DNA of 55,227 nt, from NCBI GenBank assembly GCA_903970285.1, contig CAJCHN010000108.1, forward strand, positions 1 to 55,227, read 5' to 3'. The translations under genes were made by a program, and so were the position numbers. The notes under the pieces are model-generated. The model was not told where the DNA came from, searched no databases, and saw nothing but the letters and a program-made list of their open reading frames with translations. The stretch's first letter is position 1, and every line of letters starts with the position of its first letter. Shown one piece after another: positions 16,744 through 25,713 of this stretch. This DNA is from Rhodanobacteraceae bacterium (GTDB lineage Bacteria > Acidobacteriota > Terriglobia > Terriglobales > Acidobacteriaceae).

Positions 16744-18357
16744 TCAGACCAGGACTTCAAGCGTAAGGACTGTCTGATCGTCCTGCGGCGGAACCCCGGC
16801 GCAAAAGCTGGAGAGCGCAGCGAAAAGGTTCGGAACCGTATCTGACTGGGTGAAGGCTGCCTGCATCTGGTGGTCGCCAAACTGTTCTCCGGCAGCGTTT
16901 TGCGCCTCGGTAACACCATCGCTGAGCAGGACGATCCGGTCTCCCGGATGCAGCCGCAGAGCCAGGGAGTGGAAGGTAGCGAAGTCGAACATGCCAACCG
17001 GCATATCGCCGTCCGGAAGCTCTTCCACGGCTCCATCGTGGCGCACAATCACCGGCAGCACATGGCCCGCGTTCACGACCTCCACCTGAGCTGAGCCGTC
17101 CGGCGCCGGAGCGTAGCGGAGGACGGCCAGGGTGAGATACTTCTCGATCGGCGTGCGGGAGCAGAGAAAGCGGCTCACCTGCGTGATCGCATCCACCAGC
17201 GTGGCGCCGCCGGTGATCAGCGCGTGCAGCATTCCCTGCACCATGGCTGCCAGCAGAGCCGCTGGAACACCCTTCCCGCTGACATCGGCGACCACGGCGA
17301 CGAAGCCCTCCGGCACCGGAATCACATCGTAGAAGTCTCCCCCCACACCGGTGCAGGGCACGGTTTGTGCCGCCAGGCGGACTCCAGGAAATACGGGCAG
17401 ATCCTGCGGAATGATCTGGCGCTGGATGGAGGCCGCAATCTCCAGCTCCTTGCGCAGCAGGGCGGCTTCACGCTCCGCCTCCAGCATGGTCAGGTTCTCG
17501 AGCAGCGTCGCGGCCTGCCGCGCAATGACGTGAAGAATCTCCTTGCCCATCTTGCTGAAGTCATGGCCGGCTCGACGGCTATCGAGGTAAAGCACGCCCA
17601 GCAGGCGTTCGGAACTGGGGCCTCGCAGGGGAATGGCTGCCACGCTGCGGATGTCATGCAGCAGCAGGCTCTTGCGGGCGGCGAGTTCTGCCTCCTGAAA
17701 CGCGTCGGCCAGCACGAAGTCGTGCTCAGATTCGGCCGCATGCTGCACCAGCGATCGCGAGATGCCCATCTCCTCCGTGAGCAGGTGCCCCTGTTCGTCG
17801 CTGGCGTAGGCAAGCTTGAAATCCTCGGCATCGGCGCCTAAAAAGACGAAGCCGCGCTCGGCCTGGGTGAGGCGAATGGTGTAATCCACCATCGTCTGCA
17901 GCACGTCGTTCAGCGCACCGTGACTGTTGAGGCTTTGTGCCGCCTTCAGGAACAGCGAGAGCGTCTCCAGATCGTTGTTGGCGGAGCCCGCCTGTGAGAT
18001 CTGGGTGAGCAGCGAGCGCGTGGTGCTCTGGTCCTCCATCTCCTCAAAAATGATGCTTTCGCTGCAGGTGCCGAGGACGATGCTGTCCTGATTGCGCAGC
18101 CGGCTCTGGTTGCCGGCGATGGGGATGCCATTGACATAGGTGCCGTGGCGGCTGCCCAGATCGCGGATGAAGAAACCGTCGGCGTCGCGGTCGATCAGCG
18201 CATGTTCGCGCGAGACCCGGGGATCGGGTACGCACAGATGACGCTCCACGCTGCGCCCAAGCGTGAACGGAAGCGGACTGAGAGCCAGGACGCGGCCCTC
18301 TGTCGCGGGGCCGACGATCAAGCGAGCGGTCGAACCAGACCTTGAAACCTGCTTCAT
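16744..18357 (-). CDS. FHA-GAF-SpoIIE-type PP2C phosphatase
   Basis: 537 residues from ATG 18357. Domain order: FHA at about 10-105 (FTLGRSVERHLCV, VSREHALI, SRHGTYVNG), which binds phosphothreonine; GAF at about 150-290 (sensor; SVAAIPL, LGVLYLDS); a short coiled linker (LEAEREAALLRKELEIAASIQRQ); and a SpoIIE/RsbU-type PPM phosphatase to the end (VGGDFYDV, VADVSGKGVPAALLA, LLSDGVTEA, DDQTVL). The metal-binding Asp residues are present. Such proteins dephosphorylate anti-sigma-antagonist (STAS) proteins in partner-switching circuits, and FHA lets them dock on a Ser/Thr kinase. It is divergent from the TPR kinase gene, which is a natural partner. A STAS protein lies 16 kb away at 34315. Confidence 0.93.
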   Translation of the reverse strand: MKQVSRSGSTARLIVGPATEGRVLALSPLPFTLGRSVERHLCVPDPRVSREHALIDRDADGFFIRDLGSRHGTYVNGIPIAGNQSRLRNQDSIVLGTCSESIIFEEMEDQSTTRSLLTQISQAGSANNDLETLSLFLKAAQSLNSHGALNDVLQTMVDYTIRLTQAERGFVFLGADAEDFKLAYASDEQGHLLTEEMGISRSLVQHAAESEHDFVLADAFQEAELAARKSLLLHDIRSVAAIPLRGPSSERLLGVLYLDSRRAGHDFSKMGKEILHVIARQAATLLENLTMLEAEREAALLRKELEIAASIQRQIIPQDLPVFPGVRLAAQTVPCTGVGGDFYDVIPVPEGFVAVVADVSGKGVPAALLAAMVQGMLHALITGGATLVDAITQVSRFLCSRTPIEKYLTLAVLRYAPAPDGSAQVEVVNAGHVLPVIVRHDGAVEELPDGDMPVGMFDFATFHSLALRLHPGDRIVLLSDGVTEAQNAAGEQFGDHQMQAAFTQSDTVPNLFAALSSFCAGVPPQDDQTVLTLEVLV

Positions 18358-18424
18358 GAATGGATGACCCTGGTCATGCCCGGATGGTATCACCGGGACT
18401 TCTACAGTTTGCGGCGGATGCGCC

Positions 18425-18449
18425 GCGCTCCAGCCCTATACTGGAGCGC
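18425..18449. promoter_or_regulatory. Perfect 9-bp inverted repeat in the kinase/phosphatase divergent region
   Basis: GCGCTCCAG (18425-18433) and CTGGAGCGC (18441-18449) are exact reverse complements around a 7-bp centre. TATACT (18437-18442) overlaps the centre and right arm and could be the -10 box of the kinase gene. The geometry suits an operator for a dimeric repressor controlling one or both divergent genes. It lacks a T-tract on either side, so it is unlikely to be a terminator. Confidence 0.5.
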
Positions 18450-18491
18450 ATACACGACCCGGGCCTGTGACGTGTGTTCCAGTCAGCCACC

Positions 18492-20723
18492 ATGTCGATT
18501 CAAGAGGACCCTACACTCCCGCTCGGTGAAGAGCAGATGCAGATCCTGCAGCAGGCGCCCGCGCGCGCCGGCTGGGGCGGATTCAACCTGCTGGCGCGGG
18601 TCGGCTCGGGCGGCTTCGGCGAAGTGTACCGGGCGTGGGATCCGAGCCTGCAGCGCGAGGTGGCGCTGAAGCTGCTGCTTCCAGGAGCGGCCGACTCGGA
18701 GGCGGAGTATGGGACGATTCTGCGCGAGGCGCGCGCCCTGGCATCTGTCCGCCACACCAACATCGTCTCCATCTACGGCATCGACCGGCACGATGGCCGG
18801 GTCGGTTTCTGGACCGACTTTGTACGGGGCAAGACGCTTTCGGCGCTGCTCGGCGAGCAGGGGCCGTTCGGCTACCGCGAGGCGTCGCTGATCGGGATCG
18901 ACGTCACCCGCGCGCTTTCGGCCGTTCACCGCGCCGGTCTGCTGCACCGCGATATCAAGCCGGAGAACGTGATGCGCGAAGAGGGTGGCCGCATCCTGCT
19001 CATGGACTTCGGCCTCAGCAGCCTGCCGCACCACACCAGCCGCATGGCCGGGACGCCCAATTACATGGCGCCGGAGCTGTTTCGCGGCGAGCCAGCCTCG
19101 GTCGCCAGTGACATCTACGCCGTGGGCGTGCTGCTCTACTTCCTGGTAACCGGAACCCAGCCGGCGAAGCTGAGCGGGCTTACCCGGCTGGAGGCGGTCG
19201 AGGCGTGCACCCGGCGACGCGCACTCACCGACCTCCGCCCGGACCTACCCGAGTCCTTCGTGCGGGTGGTGAATCGAGCGATCGACCTCGACCCTGCCAA
19301 GCGCTTTGGAAGTGCAGGCGAGATGGCCGAAGCGCTGGTGGAAGGACTGGGCGGCGCAGCGCTTGATGCGTCGCCTCCCCGGGTGAAAGGACGCGCGCAG
19401 CTTGCTGCCGGGATTGCAATCGCCGTAGTCGTCGTAGCCGCCGTGATTGCGATCGCAACGCGTGCTCGCCAGGCGCGAGCGGTTCATCCTGCCACGACAA
19501 GCAAGGTTGCCACCGGCGCACCGGCCGCACCCACCGACTACGAGAGCTATAGTCAGGCGCAGGCGCTGCTCCTGAAGTCGTACAAGGAAGCCAACGTGGT
19601 TGCGGCCGCGAACCAGTTTCAGCAGATCCTGAATCGGAATCCGACGTTCGCCCTGGCGGCGGCGGGGCTCGGGACCGCTCACCTCATCCTCTACTTCTTT
19701 CGCCAGGATCCAAAGCTGCTGGACGCTGCGACCGCGGATGTCAACCGCGCACTTTCGCTGGACCCGGACTGCGTGCCCGCCGATGTCACCCTGGCGCGCA
19801 TTGCGGCCATCCAGGGTCATACGGAGCTGGCGCGCGACCTGGCGCAGAAGGCCCTCACCCTCGATCCCACCAGCGCGGACGCGCACCGCGCGATGGCGGA
19901 TGTCTACAAGGCCAAGGGGCTGAGCGCCGACGCGATCGGCGAGATGAAGCGGGCGATCGACCTCGCACCGGATGACTGGCGCTTTCCTATGACGCTGGGT
20001 TCCTACTATGCGTCGACCGGGCGCCTGCAGGACGCGGCCGAACAATACAAACACTCCGCCGCACTGGCCGAGGACAACAAATCCGCTTACTACAATCTGG
20101 GTTTGGTGGATATGCGGATGAATCGCCTGGAGGATGCACGCATCAACATCACCCGCGCATTGCAGATCGAGCCGGATGCAGACGCCTACCAGGAACTCGC
20201 ATGGCTCCTGATCGCTGAAGGCAAGGACGCCGACGCGGTGGCGGCAGACCGGCATGCGATTGAACTGGCCCCGGGCAGTTACAGCGTCTGGGCCAACCTT
20301 GGTGCAGCACTGAGCCAAACCGCTTCAGGAGACGCGGAAGCTTTGTCTGCATATCGCAAGGCACTTGCGCTGGCTGAACCCGAACGGCAGAAACAGCCCA
20401 GAAACGCGGAACTCGTGGCGTCGCTTGCGTACTACTACGCCCGCGTCCACGACGTCGATCGAAGCCAGACATTATTGCGACAGGCTCTGGCACTGGCGCC
20501 TGAGAACCCAAAGGTGAACTACTTTGCCGGAGAGACGTACGAGATCCTTGGAGATCGGGCACAAGCCATCGATTTCATCGCCAGGAGTGTCGGGCCGGGC
20601 TACTCGATGGAAGAGATCAATCGTGATCCGGACCTGAGAGGCCTGCGCGCTGACCCCGCATTTCAGGCGCGGATGCGGGCCGCTCAAATTGCTGCGAAGA
20701 ACGCCGGTTCGGCGGCCAGGTGA
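18492..20723 (+). CDS. Membrane Ser/Thr protein kinase with C-terminal TPR domain
   Basis: 743 residues from ATG 18492. The kinase domain covers about 30-285, with all core motifs: VGSGGFGEVY, VALK, LLHRDIKPENV, MDFGLSS, GTPNYMAPE and SDIYAVGVLLY. A single membrane helix follows at about 303-325 (GIAIAVVVVAAVIAIA). The rest is a long TPR array (about 350-735) on the far side of the membrane, suited to sensing or binding an exported partner. This PknB-like layout, with an outer TPR region in place of PASTA repeats, is frequent in acidobacteria. It is divergent from the FHA phosphatase gene and is probably antagonistic to or docked by it. Confidence 0.95.
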   Translation: MSIQEDPTLPLGEEQMQILQQAPARAGWGGFNLLARVGSGGFGEVYRAWDPSLQREVALKLLLPGAADSEAEYGTILREARALASVRHTNIVSIYGIDRHDGRVGFWTDFVRGKTLSALLGEQGPFGYREASLIGIDVTRALSAVHRAGLLHRDIKPENVMREEGGRILLMDFGLSSLPHHTSRMAGTPNYMAPELFRGEPASVASDIYAVGVLLYFLVTGTQPAKLSGLTRLEAVEACTRRRALTDLRPDLPESFVRVVNRAIDLDPAKRFGSAGEMAEALVEGLGGAALDASPPRVKGRAQLAAGIAIAVVVVAAVIAIATRARQARAVHPATTSKVATGAPAAPTDYESYSQAQALLLKSYKEANVVAAANQFQQILNRNPTFALAAAGLGTAHLILYFFRQDPKLLDAATADVNRALSLDPDCVPADVTLARIAAIQGHTELARDLAQKALTLDPTSADAHRAMADVYKAKGLSADAIGEMKRAIDLAPDDWRFPMTLGSYYASTGRLQDAAEQYKHSAALAEDNKSAYYNLGLVDMRMNRLEDARINITRALQIEPDADAYQELAWLLIAEGKDADAVAADRHAIELAPGSYSVWANLGAALSQTASGDAEALSAYRKALALAEPERQKQPRNAELVASLAYYYARVHDVDRSQTLLRQALALAPENPKVNYFAGETYEILGDRAQAIDFIARSVGPGYSMEEINRDPDLRGLRADPAFQARMRAAQIAAKNAGSAAR

Positions 20724-20774
20724 TTGGACAGTGCATCGCGAATGAAGTAACTTGATTCGCAGAGGGAAACTACA

Positions 20775-20933
20775 ATGAGCACCGAATTCACCCGAGATCA
20801 TGCATTTCCTCACGGAGCGGGCTTCGAAGCAGAGGCGGTTCCCGATCCTCCCAGCCATCCGGACAGCTTCGAAGGCGATGCAGACGAGCTGGACATGGCG
20901 GTTCCCGACCCCCCGGTACGGCCGGGCGGCTAG
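20775..20933 (+). CDS. Short acidic Pro-rich ORF (52 aa), unknown
   Basis: ATG 20775 to TAG 20933, with GAGGG about 8 nt before the start. The product is acidic (many Asp/Glu) and carries AVPDPP twice (near residues 21 and 42). There is no hydrophobic segment. It lies 51 bp after the kinase gene on the same strand, and its stop overlaps the stop of the convergent ctaG-like gene by 4 bp. It may be a genuine small protein cotranscribed with the kinase gene, or a chance ORF in GC-rich DNA. The ribosome-binding site and repeated motif tip it slightly towards real. Confidence 0.4.
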   Translation: MSTEFTRDHAFPHGAGFEAEAVPDPPSHPDSFEGDADELDMAVPDPPVRPGG

Positions 20934-21784
20934 AGGCTCCGGCCCGACTGAGTTCCGCCCGTCTGGTTCGAGTGCGGACCACTCAGAAGCCGGCCCGCCA
21001 GAATCAGTGCCGGCACCAGGAACGCGATCGAGCCGAAGACCCACATAATGGCAGCTCCGGTCTGCTGATCGGTCAGCGAATCCAGCCCGAGCGCGTTCTT
21101 CTGCGTCAGATAGTAGCCGTACACGGGATGCCCTACGAAAGCGAGCGTCGCCGATAAGGCGGTGTTGATCACGTCGGCAGCCACAAGATAGAAGATCGGC
21201 ATCCAGCCTGAGTCTCCCCGGCCTGCTGCGGGCCACGGCCGCAGCAGAACCCACCAGAACAGCAAGGACGTGAGCAGGAAGCAGGCGTGCTCAAACTCAT
21301 GCCAATGCTCGTTTTGCAGCGCAAAGTCGTACGCTGCGGGAACATGCCACGCCAGCAGGGACAGGTTCATCAGCGCCCAGGCCAGGATCATGGAATCCAG
21401 CCGGTGGATTGCCGCTCGCACGCTGGTTGAACGTAAGAGCGGATGCAGCAGTGGCCGTCGCAGCCACAAGGGCGTGCCCCGTAGAAGCGGCACCACCGGC
21501 CAGCCTGCGAGCAGAAGCGGAGGCACTGCGGACATCAGCAACAGATGCTCGATCATATGGGCGGTCAGGCTGGTGTCGGCCAGCTCCTCGAGCGGCGAAG
21601 CAAGCGCAAGCCAAAGCACAACAATCCCCGCGCAGAACGAGAGCGCGCGCATGGCAGAAAGCGCCGGCCGGGTCCGGCGCAGCGGGAGATAGCCTCGCAG
21701 ATAAATTGCGATGGAAAGCGTACAGGCGGCGGTAAAGAGCATCGGCGGCCGCCACAGGCGTACGGCGCTCGCAAGGTCATCCAA
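20930..21784 (-). CDS. ctaG: CtaG-type cytochrome c oxidase assembly membrane protein
   Basis: 284 residues. TTG 21784 is chosen because TGAGGA lies upstream at suitable spacing; ATG 21742 is an alternative. About seven membrane helices are predicted by eye. Family marks are LASPLEELADTSLTAHMIEHLLLM and the His-rich NEHWHEFEHACFLLTSLLFWW of the caa3-type CtaG family (distinct from the copper chaperone Cox11). It helps mature the copper centres of haem-copper oxidases. Last gene of the leftward respiratory operon, 12 bp after the cytochrome b gene. Confidence 0.88.
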   Translation of the reverse strand: MDDLASAVRLWRPPMLFTAACTLSIAIYLRGYLPLRRTRPALSAMRALSFCAGIVVLWLALASPLEELADTSLTAHMIEHLLLMSAVPPLLLAGWPVVPLLRGTPLWLRRPLLHPLLRSTSVRAAIHRLDSMILAWALMNLSLLAWHVPAAYDFALQNEHWHEFEHACFLLTSLLFWWVLLRPWPAAGRGDSGWMPIFYLVAADVINTALSATLAFVGHPVYGYYLTQKNALGLDSLTDQQTGAAIMWVFGSIAFLVPALILAGRLLSGPHSNQTGGTQSGRSL

Positions 21785-21796
21785 GCGCTATGTTCC

Positions 21797-23359
21797 TCAG
21801 GGTGTCCGGTGCAGGTCGGCGGAAGGGTCGCCGTGATGGCTCTCCGGCAGCGCTTGACCATCCTGCCCCAGTTGCATCGCCGGAACCTCCGCTGGTGGAA
21901 GTTCATGGGGGCCGCGCAGCGTGCGCAGAAAGCTGGTAAGCGCCGTTGTCTCCGCGGGAGACAGCGACTTGCCGAACGCGGGCATGTTGCCACCGCCCTG
22001 CAGCACCTGGCGAATCAATTGATCTTCGCTCATGCGGGTAGCGATGGTGTCGAGTGCCGGTCCACGCTGGCCGCCCACGCCGCCCAGCGCATGGCAGTTG
22101 CGGCACTGCTTGTTCTGGAAGACCAGCGCGCCCTGGTGCTCGAGCGGCGAACGATGTACCAGGTCCGCCGTGGGCACCGGGTCGCTCGTCCACGCATCCA
22201 TGACCGGACTCCACGGCGTGTAAGTACCCAGCCGGGTAAAGATACCCAGCGACAGCGCAATCACGACCAGCATCAGCACCGCCACCGGGCGCCGCGACCA
22301 ATGCTTCTCGCCCTCCCCGGCGAAGAGCGGAAGCAGGAGCATGCCGAGGATGGCCAGCGGCGGAACGATCAACATGACCGGCGTTTCGATCGAAGGGGGG
22401 AGGAACGCCAGCACCGCATAGATCCACAGAAACGCGAAGTCGGGCTTCGGCGCTGTCTGGATGATGGTCGGATCGGGCATGCCGTTCGGTCCGATCGGAC
22501 CGAAGAGGATGGCCACGGTGATCACGCACAGCAGAATGACCGCGGCGAACACCGCATCCTTCCAAGCCGCGTCCGGAACGAAGGCGATGCCGGTGCGTTC
22601 GGTCAGGTCGTGATACTGGCGCTCGTAGGTCGACTTGCGAACCAGCCGGCCCGGCATCGGCCAGTCGTTGATGCCGAGCTTGAGCACCATCCAGACGTGC
22701 AGGCCCACCAGGCCGAGCAGGATGCCCGGAATGACAAAGACATGGAGCGCAAAGAAGCGGGTCAGCGTGGATCCGCCGATGATCGGACCGCCAAGGATCA
22801 GGTGGACCAGCGGTCCGCCGATCAGCGGCACGCGACTGGCGATCGAAGCGCCGATTCCAAGCCCCCAATAAGCATCCTGGTCAAAGCGCAGGACCTGTCC
22901 GGTAAACGCCATGCCCAGCGTCAGCAGCAGCAGAAACACGCCGACGATCCAGGTCAGTTCGCGCGGAAATTTGTATGCGCCAAAGAGAAACACCTGCATC
23001 ATGTGGATCAGCACGATGGCGATCATGAAGTTCGATCCCCAGCCATGGATCGCACGCAGGAGCCAGCCCAGAGCCACCTGGTGGTTCAACAATTCGAGTG
23101 TGGTCCACGCATTGCTTGCCGAAGGTGCATACACCAGCGCCAGCAGGATGCCCGTCACTACCTGCAGGATCAGCAGGACGGTTGCGGCGCTGCCGAAGAC
23201 ATACCACCAGCTCGATGTGTTCTCCGGAACCGGGTGCTCGGCCGCCTCCACGGCCGGGCCGATCAGGCCGGTGCGCTGCTCAAACCAGCGATAGAGCGTC
23301 CAGCCCCCGCGTGCGACCTTCTTCTCGACCTCCTTCTCCGTCTCCGCCAGCTTGCTCAT
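21797..23359 (-). CDS. Cytochrome b (bc complex) fused to a C-terminal cytochrome c domain
   Basis: 520 residues. The N-terminal half is the four-helix haem-b core: His pairs in LLRAIHGWGSNF/IHMMQVF and in FFALHVFVIPG/LGLHVWM-type helices. Residues 270-400 give the subunit-IV-like helices. The quinol-site position reads KPDFAFLW (about 22410-22450) instead of PEWY. The C-terminal 120 residues form a class I cytochrome c (CRNCH, later Met in NMPAFGKSLS). The fusion supplies a tethered electron carrier from the Rieske/b complex to the oxidase. The start overlaps the Rieske stop by 4 nt. The organism probably uses menaquinone, in line with the altered motif, but this is inference. Confidence 0.92.
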   Translation of the reverse strand: MSKLAETEKEVEKKVARGGWTLYRWFEQRTGLIGPAVEAAEHPVPENTSSWWYVFGSAATVLLILQVVTGILLALVYAPSASNAWTTLELLNHQVALGWLLRAIHGWGSNFMIAIVLIHMMQVFLFGAYKFPRELTWIVGVFLLLLTLGMAFTGQVLRFDQDAYWGLGIGASIASRVPLIGGPLVHLILGGPIIGGSTLTRFFALHVFVIPGILLGLVGLHVWMVLKLGINDWPMPGRLVRKSTYERQYHDLTERTGIAFVPDAAWKDAVFAAVILLCVITVAILFGPIGPNGMPDPTIIQTAPKPDFAFLWIYAVLAFLPPSIETPVMLIVPPLAILGMLLLPLFAGEGEKHWSRRPVAVLMLVVIALSLGIFTRLGTYTPWSPVMDAWTSDPVPTADLVHRSPLEHQGALVFQNKQCRNCHALGGVGGQRGPALDTIATRMSEDQLIRQVLQGGGNMPAFGKSLSPAETTALTSFLRTLRGPHELPPAEVPAMQLGQDGQALPESHHGDPSADLHRTP

Positions 23360-24072
23360 GCTTCCCTTCCTTTTCGATCTGCGACAGATCCCGGCATCCG
23401 GTTGTAGGAAGCGTTCGAGGTCGTATCCGTCTGGATCGTGACCAGCGGTTCTCGTCCGCGCTCAAGACAGGCCTGCGTCGCCAGCGTCGGCATCTCGCCC
23501 GCATGGATGTAGACCTTGCCCGCCGCGATGCGAACCTGGTACTTGAAGAGTCCGCGCTCCGGTGGTCCGGAGGCTCGTTCGCCGGTGGAGTAGTAGGCGC
23601 CCCCATGGCAAGGACAAAGAAAAAGCTGCGACTGCTCAAACCAGCGAACCGGACACCCAAGATGGGCACAATTGATGGCGAAGACCTCGTAGGTGTCCGC
23701 CGACGTCCGGCGAGCCCAGCACGCGACCTTGGCGGTCTCGCCATCCGTCGGAGTGCGGACAGGATTTATGTACTCCACCAGCCGCGTGGCTCCGATCGGC
23801 ATGGCATTGACGTCGGTCAAGGGAACCCAGGAGTTGTAACTCTCGTCCCGCTTGAACATGGGGCCCAGCACGTAGCCCAGCACAGGCACAGCCAGCACCG
23901 CACCCACAGCGGCATTCAGGCCGAGCGAAAGCTTGAAGAGAAAGACACGCCGCGAATGCTTCGCGCTCTTCTCCGCGGATGCGGGATGCGGCGCGTCCAT
24001 CGCCGGGGGAGTTGACTCCCCGTGAGTGTTCGCGTGCTTCCGCGGTGGGGCGAGTTCGTCGAATTCATTCAT
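23356..24072 (-). CDS. Rieske iron-sulfur protein of the bc complex (QcrA-like)
   Basis: 238 residues from ATG 24072, which overlaps the upstream cytochrome c stop. The cytoplasmic N-terminus is followed by a twin-Arg-like SRRVFLFKLSLG and an anchor helix (about 42-66). The [2Fe-2S] ligands are in CAHLGC and CPCHGG, with the trailing SGPP loop. It shuttles electrons from quinol at the b subunit to the c-type domain. Order and overlaps with the cytochrome b and diheme genes indicate one complex. Confidence 0.95.
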   Translation of the reverse strand: MNEFDELAPPRKHANTHGESTPPAMDAPHPASAEKSAKHSRRVFLFKLSLGLNAAVGAVLAVPVLGYVLGPMFKRDESYNSWVPLTDVNAMPIGATRLVEYINPVRTPTDGETAKVACWARRTSADTYEVFAINCAHLGCPVRWFEQSQLFLCPCHGGAYYSTGERASGPPERGLFKYQVRIAAGKVYIHAGEMPTLATQACLERGREPLVTIQTDTTSNASYNRMPGSVADRKGREA

Positions 24073-24824
24073 CGGCTCGTATCCTTTGGGCCAGTCGCCG
24101 GCTCGGCTGTCTGGCTGGCGGCAGAGTCTGGCTTGTACTGAGTGGTCTGCGCCGCACCCGGGGTGCGATGGGAGGCGATAAAAGCCACAAGATCGGCGAT
24201 CTCCCCATCCTCTATCGGGGGCCCCCCGTAGCCCGTCCAGTTCGGCATCCCCTCCTCTGGCTTCCCGGCGACGATGATGGTCCGCAGTCCGCCGTCCGTG
24301 ATCAGATCCAGATAGCTGGGGTCCAGCAGCGAGCCGGCACCGCCAGCATGACAGCGCAGACAAGCCTTGGCGTAAGCCTGCTCGCCACGCTGCGCATCCC
24401 CCTCAGACTGGCTCTGGTATGGAGGCACGCCGGACGATGCCATCTGCGCATTGCCCCACTGCGTCACCATGCCGCGCGCCAGGATCTGCACCTGCGCGGC
24501 GGTCAGCAAGCCGCCGGAGCTCTGCGCGAAGGCCGGCATCAGCGATCCCGGTATTCCGGCCGCTGTCACCTTCGCAATGTTGTCGATCCCGGCATACGCC
24601 AGATACGCCGGGTTACCGAGTGAAACAGCGGTGCCATGCTGCCCGTTGATTCCATGGCAGGCAGCGCAGTTTCCGTTGTAGAGCGTCAGGAAGTCTGAGA
24701 CTTGGTCCGGCCGCTGCGGCGTGTCACCCGCCGCGGGCCGCCCAGGAAGGCGGCAGCCCAGCACGCCCGCGCTCATTGCCAGCCCGGCCAAAAACCAGAG
24801 CACCGTGATTTGGCCTCGGCTCAC
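24069..24824 (-). CDS. Two-haem cytochrome c lipoprotein
   Basis: 251 residues from GTG 24824, overlapping the upstream stop (GTGA). Lipoprotein signal SRGQITVLWFLAGLAMSAGVLGC with lipobox GVLGC. Two class I c domains follow, with haem sites CAACH and CLRCH and Met-containing loops (SLMPAFAQ, GMPNW). It is likely an additional membrane-attached electron carrier between the bc part and the caa3 oxidase. It keeps the tight ATGA-type junctions of this operon on both sides. Confidence 0.9.
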   Translation of the reverse strand: MSRGQITVLWFLAGLAMSAGVLGCRLPGRPAAGDTPQRPDQVSDFLTLYNGNCAACHGINGQHGTAVSLGNPAYLAYAGIDNIAKVTAAGIPGSLMPAFAQSSGGLLTAAQVQILARGMVTQWGNAQMASSGVPPYQSQSEGDAQRGEQAYAKACLRCHAGGAGSLLDPSYLDLITDGGLRTIIVAGKPEEGMPNWTGYGGPPIEDGEIADLVAFIASHRTPGAAQTTQYKPDSAASQTAEPATGPKDTSR

Positions 24825-25693
24825 GATGCTCCACCCCCTTTCTCTTCTTCGTCTTCTCGGGTGCGCAAATCGCTGTGCAGGCCAGCCCGCACCGCCAGCG
24901 GAAGCTGACGAAATCCCGAGTCGCGTACATGAATGTGGCGATTGACCACATACCCGGTGACCAGCCCGAAAGCCAGCTGCGACGGCAGGAACCAGGCCCA
25001 GTCGATCCGCTGGTTGAGGATCGGGCTGATCAGTCCGAGGAAGCCGTAGAGCAAGCTCGTCCAGAACAGCGGAACCACAAAACCCGCGGTAAGGATGGGC
25101 TTTCGCGGGAAGATCGGCAGCAGCGCAGCATACAGCAATCCGACCAGGGGACAGGTAACCCCATGGATGATCGAGGCCGCGATCAATCCGCGCCAATGGA
25201 ATTGGTCGAAGAAGGCGTCGCTCTGGTTCGCCCAGGACGGGAACCCTCCCGCCGCGAGAATGTTGACCGCATACCAAGGGCTATGGTGCTTCAGCAGACC
25301 GAAGAGCAGGGCCGGCACCAACATGGCGACACCGCCAGCCACGCCGCCTTCCAGTCCCGCCACCAGACTGAACGTCTCCACCGTCTGCACCTGGTGGTGC
25401 GCCGAAGAGACGCCTAAACGCGCCACTTCACGCCTGGATCGCGTGATCTCCACTCGCTCATCCGAAATCGGCACAAGCTCATGCCTCTCATGAGGCAGCA
25501 CCTCGCGGAACCAGCCGATGGCTGCGTACACTGCCATCGCAGCGCCCACCAGCGTGACCCACGGCGAAGTCACCAGGCCGGCGATGGAGAGGGCGATGCC
25601 GAGCGCGAGAACCACCGGCCAAGCTGTCGGCGCCGGCATTTCGATGGTCTCGGATGCGGTTGCGGACCGGCGAATTTTTACCTCTACGGACAT
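24821..25693 (-). CDS. Multi-pass membrane protein of the respiratory operon, N-terminus cox subunit IV-like
   Basis: 290 residues from ATG 25693. The first 75 residues (two helices; GIALSIAGLVTSPWVTLVGA, then GWFREVLPHE) resemble small subunit IV proteins of bacterial caa3 oxidases. The remainder is a separate membrane block: a Gly/Ala-rich helix (GLEGGVAGGVAMLVPALLFG), about four further helices with HGVTCPLVGLLYAALLPIF, and a charged cytoplasmic tail. I do not recognise the second part. The location between coxC and the two-haem cytochrome gene suggests an accessory oxidase or supercomplex subunit. Confidence 0.7.
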   Translation of the reverse strand: MSVEVKIRRSATASETIEMPAPTAWPVVLALGIALSIAGLVTSPWVTLVGAAMAVYAAIGWFREVLPHERHELVPISDERVEITRSRREVARLGVSSAHHQVQTVETFSLVAGLEGGVAGGVAMLVPALLFGLLKHHSPWYAVNILAAGGFPSWANQSDAFFDQFHWRGLIAASIIHGVTCPLVGLLYAALLPIFPRKPILTAGFVVPLFWTSLLYGFLGLISPILNQRIDWAWFLPSQLAFGLVTGYVVNRHIHVRDSGFRQLPLAVRAGLHSDLRTREDEEEKGGGAS

Positions 25694-25713
25694 GCGCTTC
25701 GTCTCCTGGTCAG

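Noticed and set aside
21545-23407. 620-codon plus-strand frame opposite the cytochrome b and ctaG genes
   Set aside because: Arg/His/Gln-rich nonsense composition and no family features; the minus strand encodes clear haem proteins.
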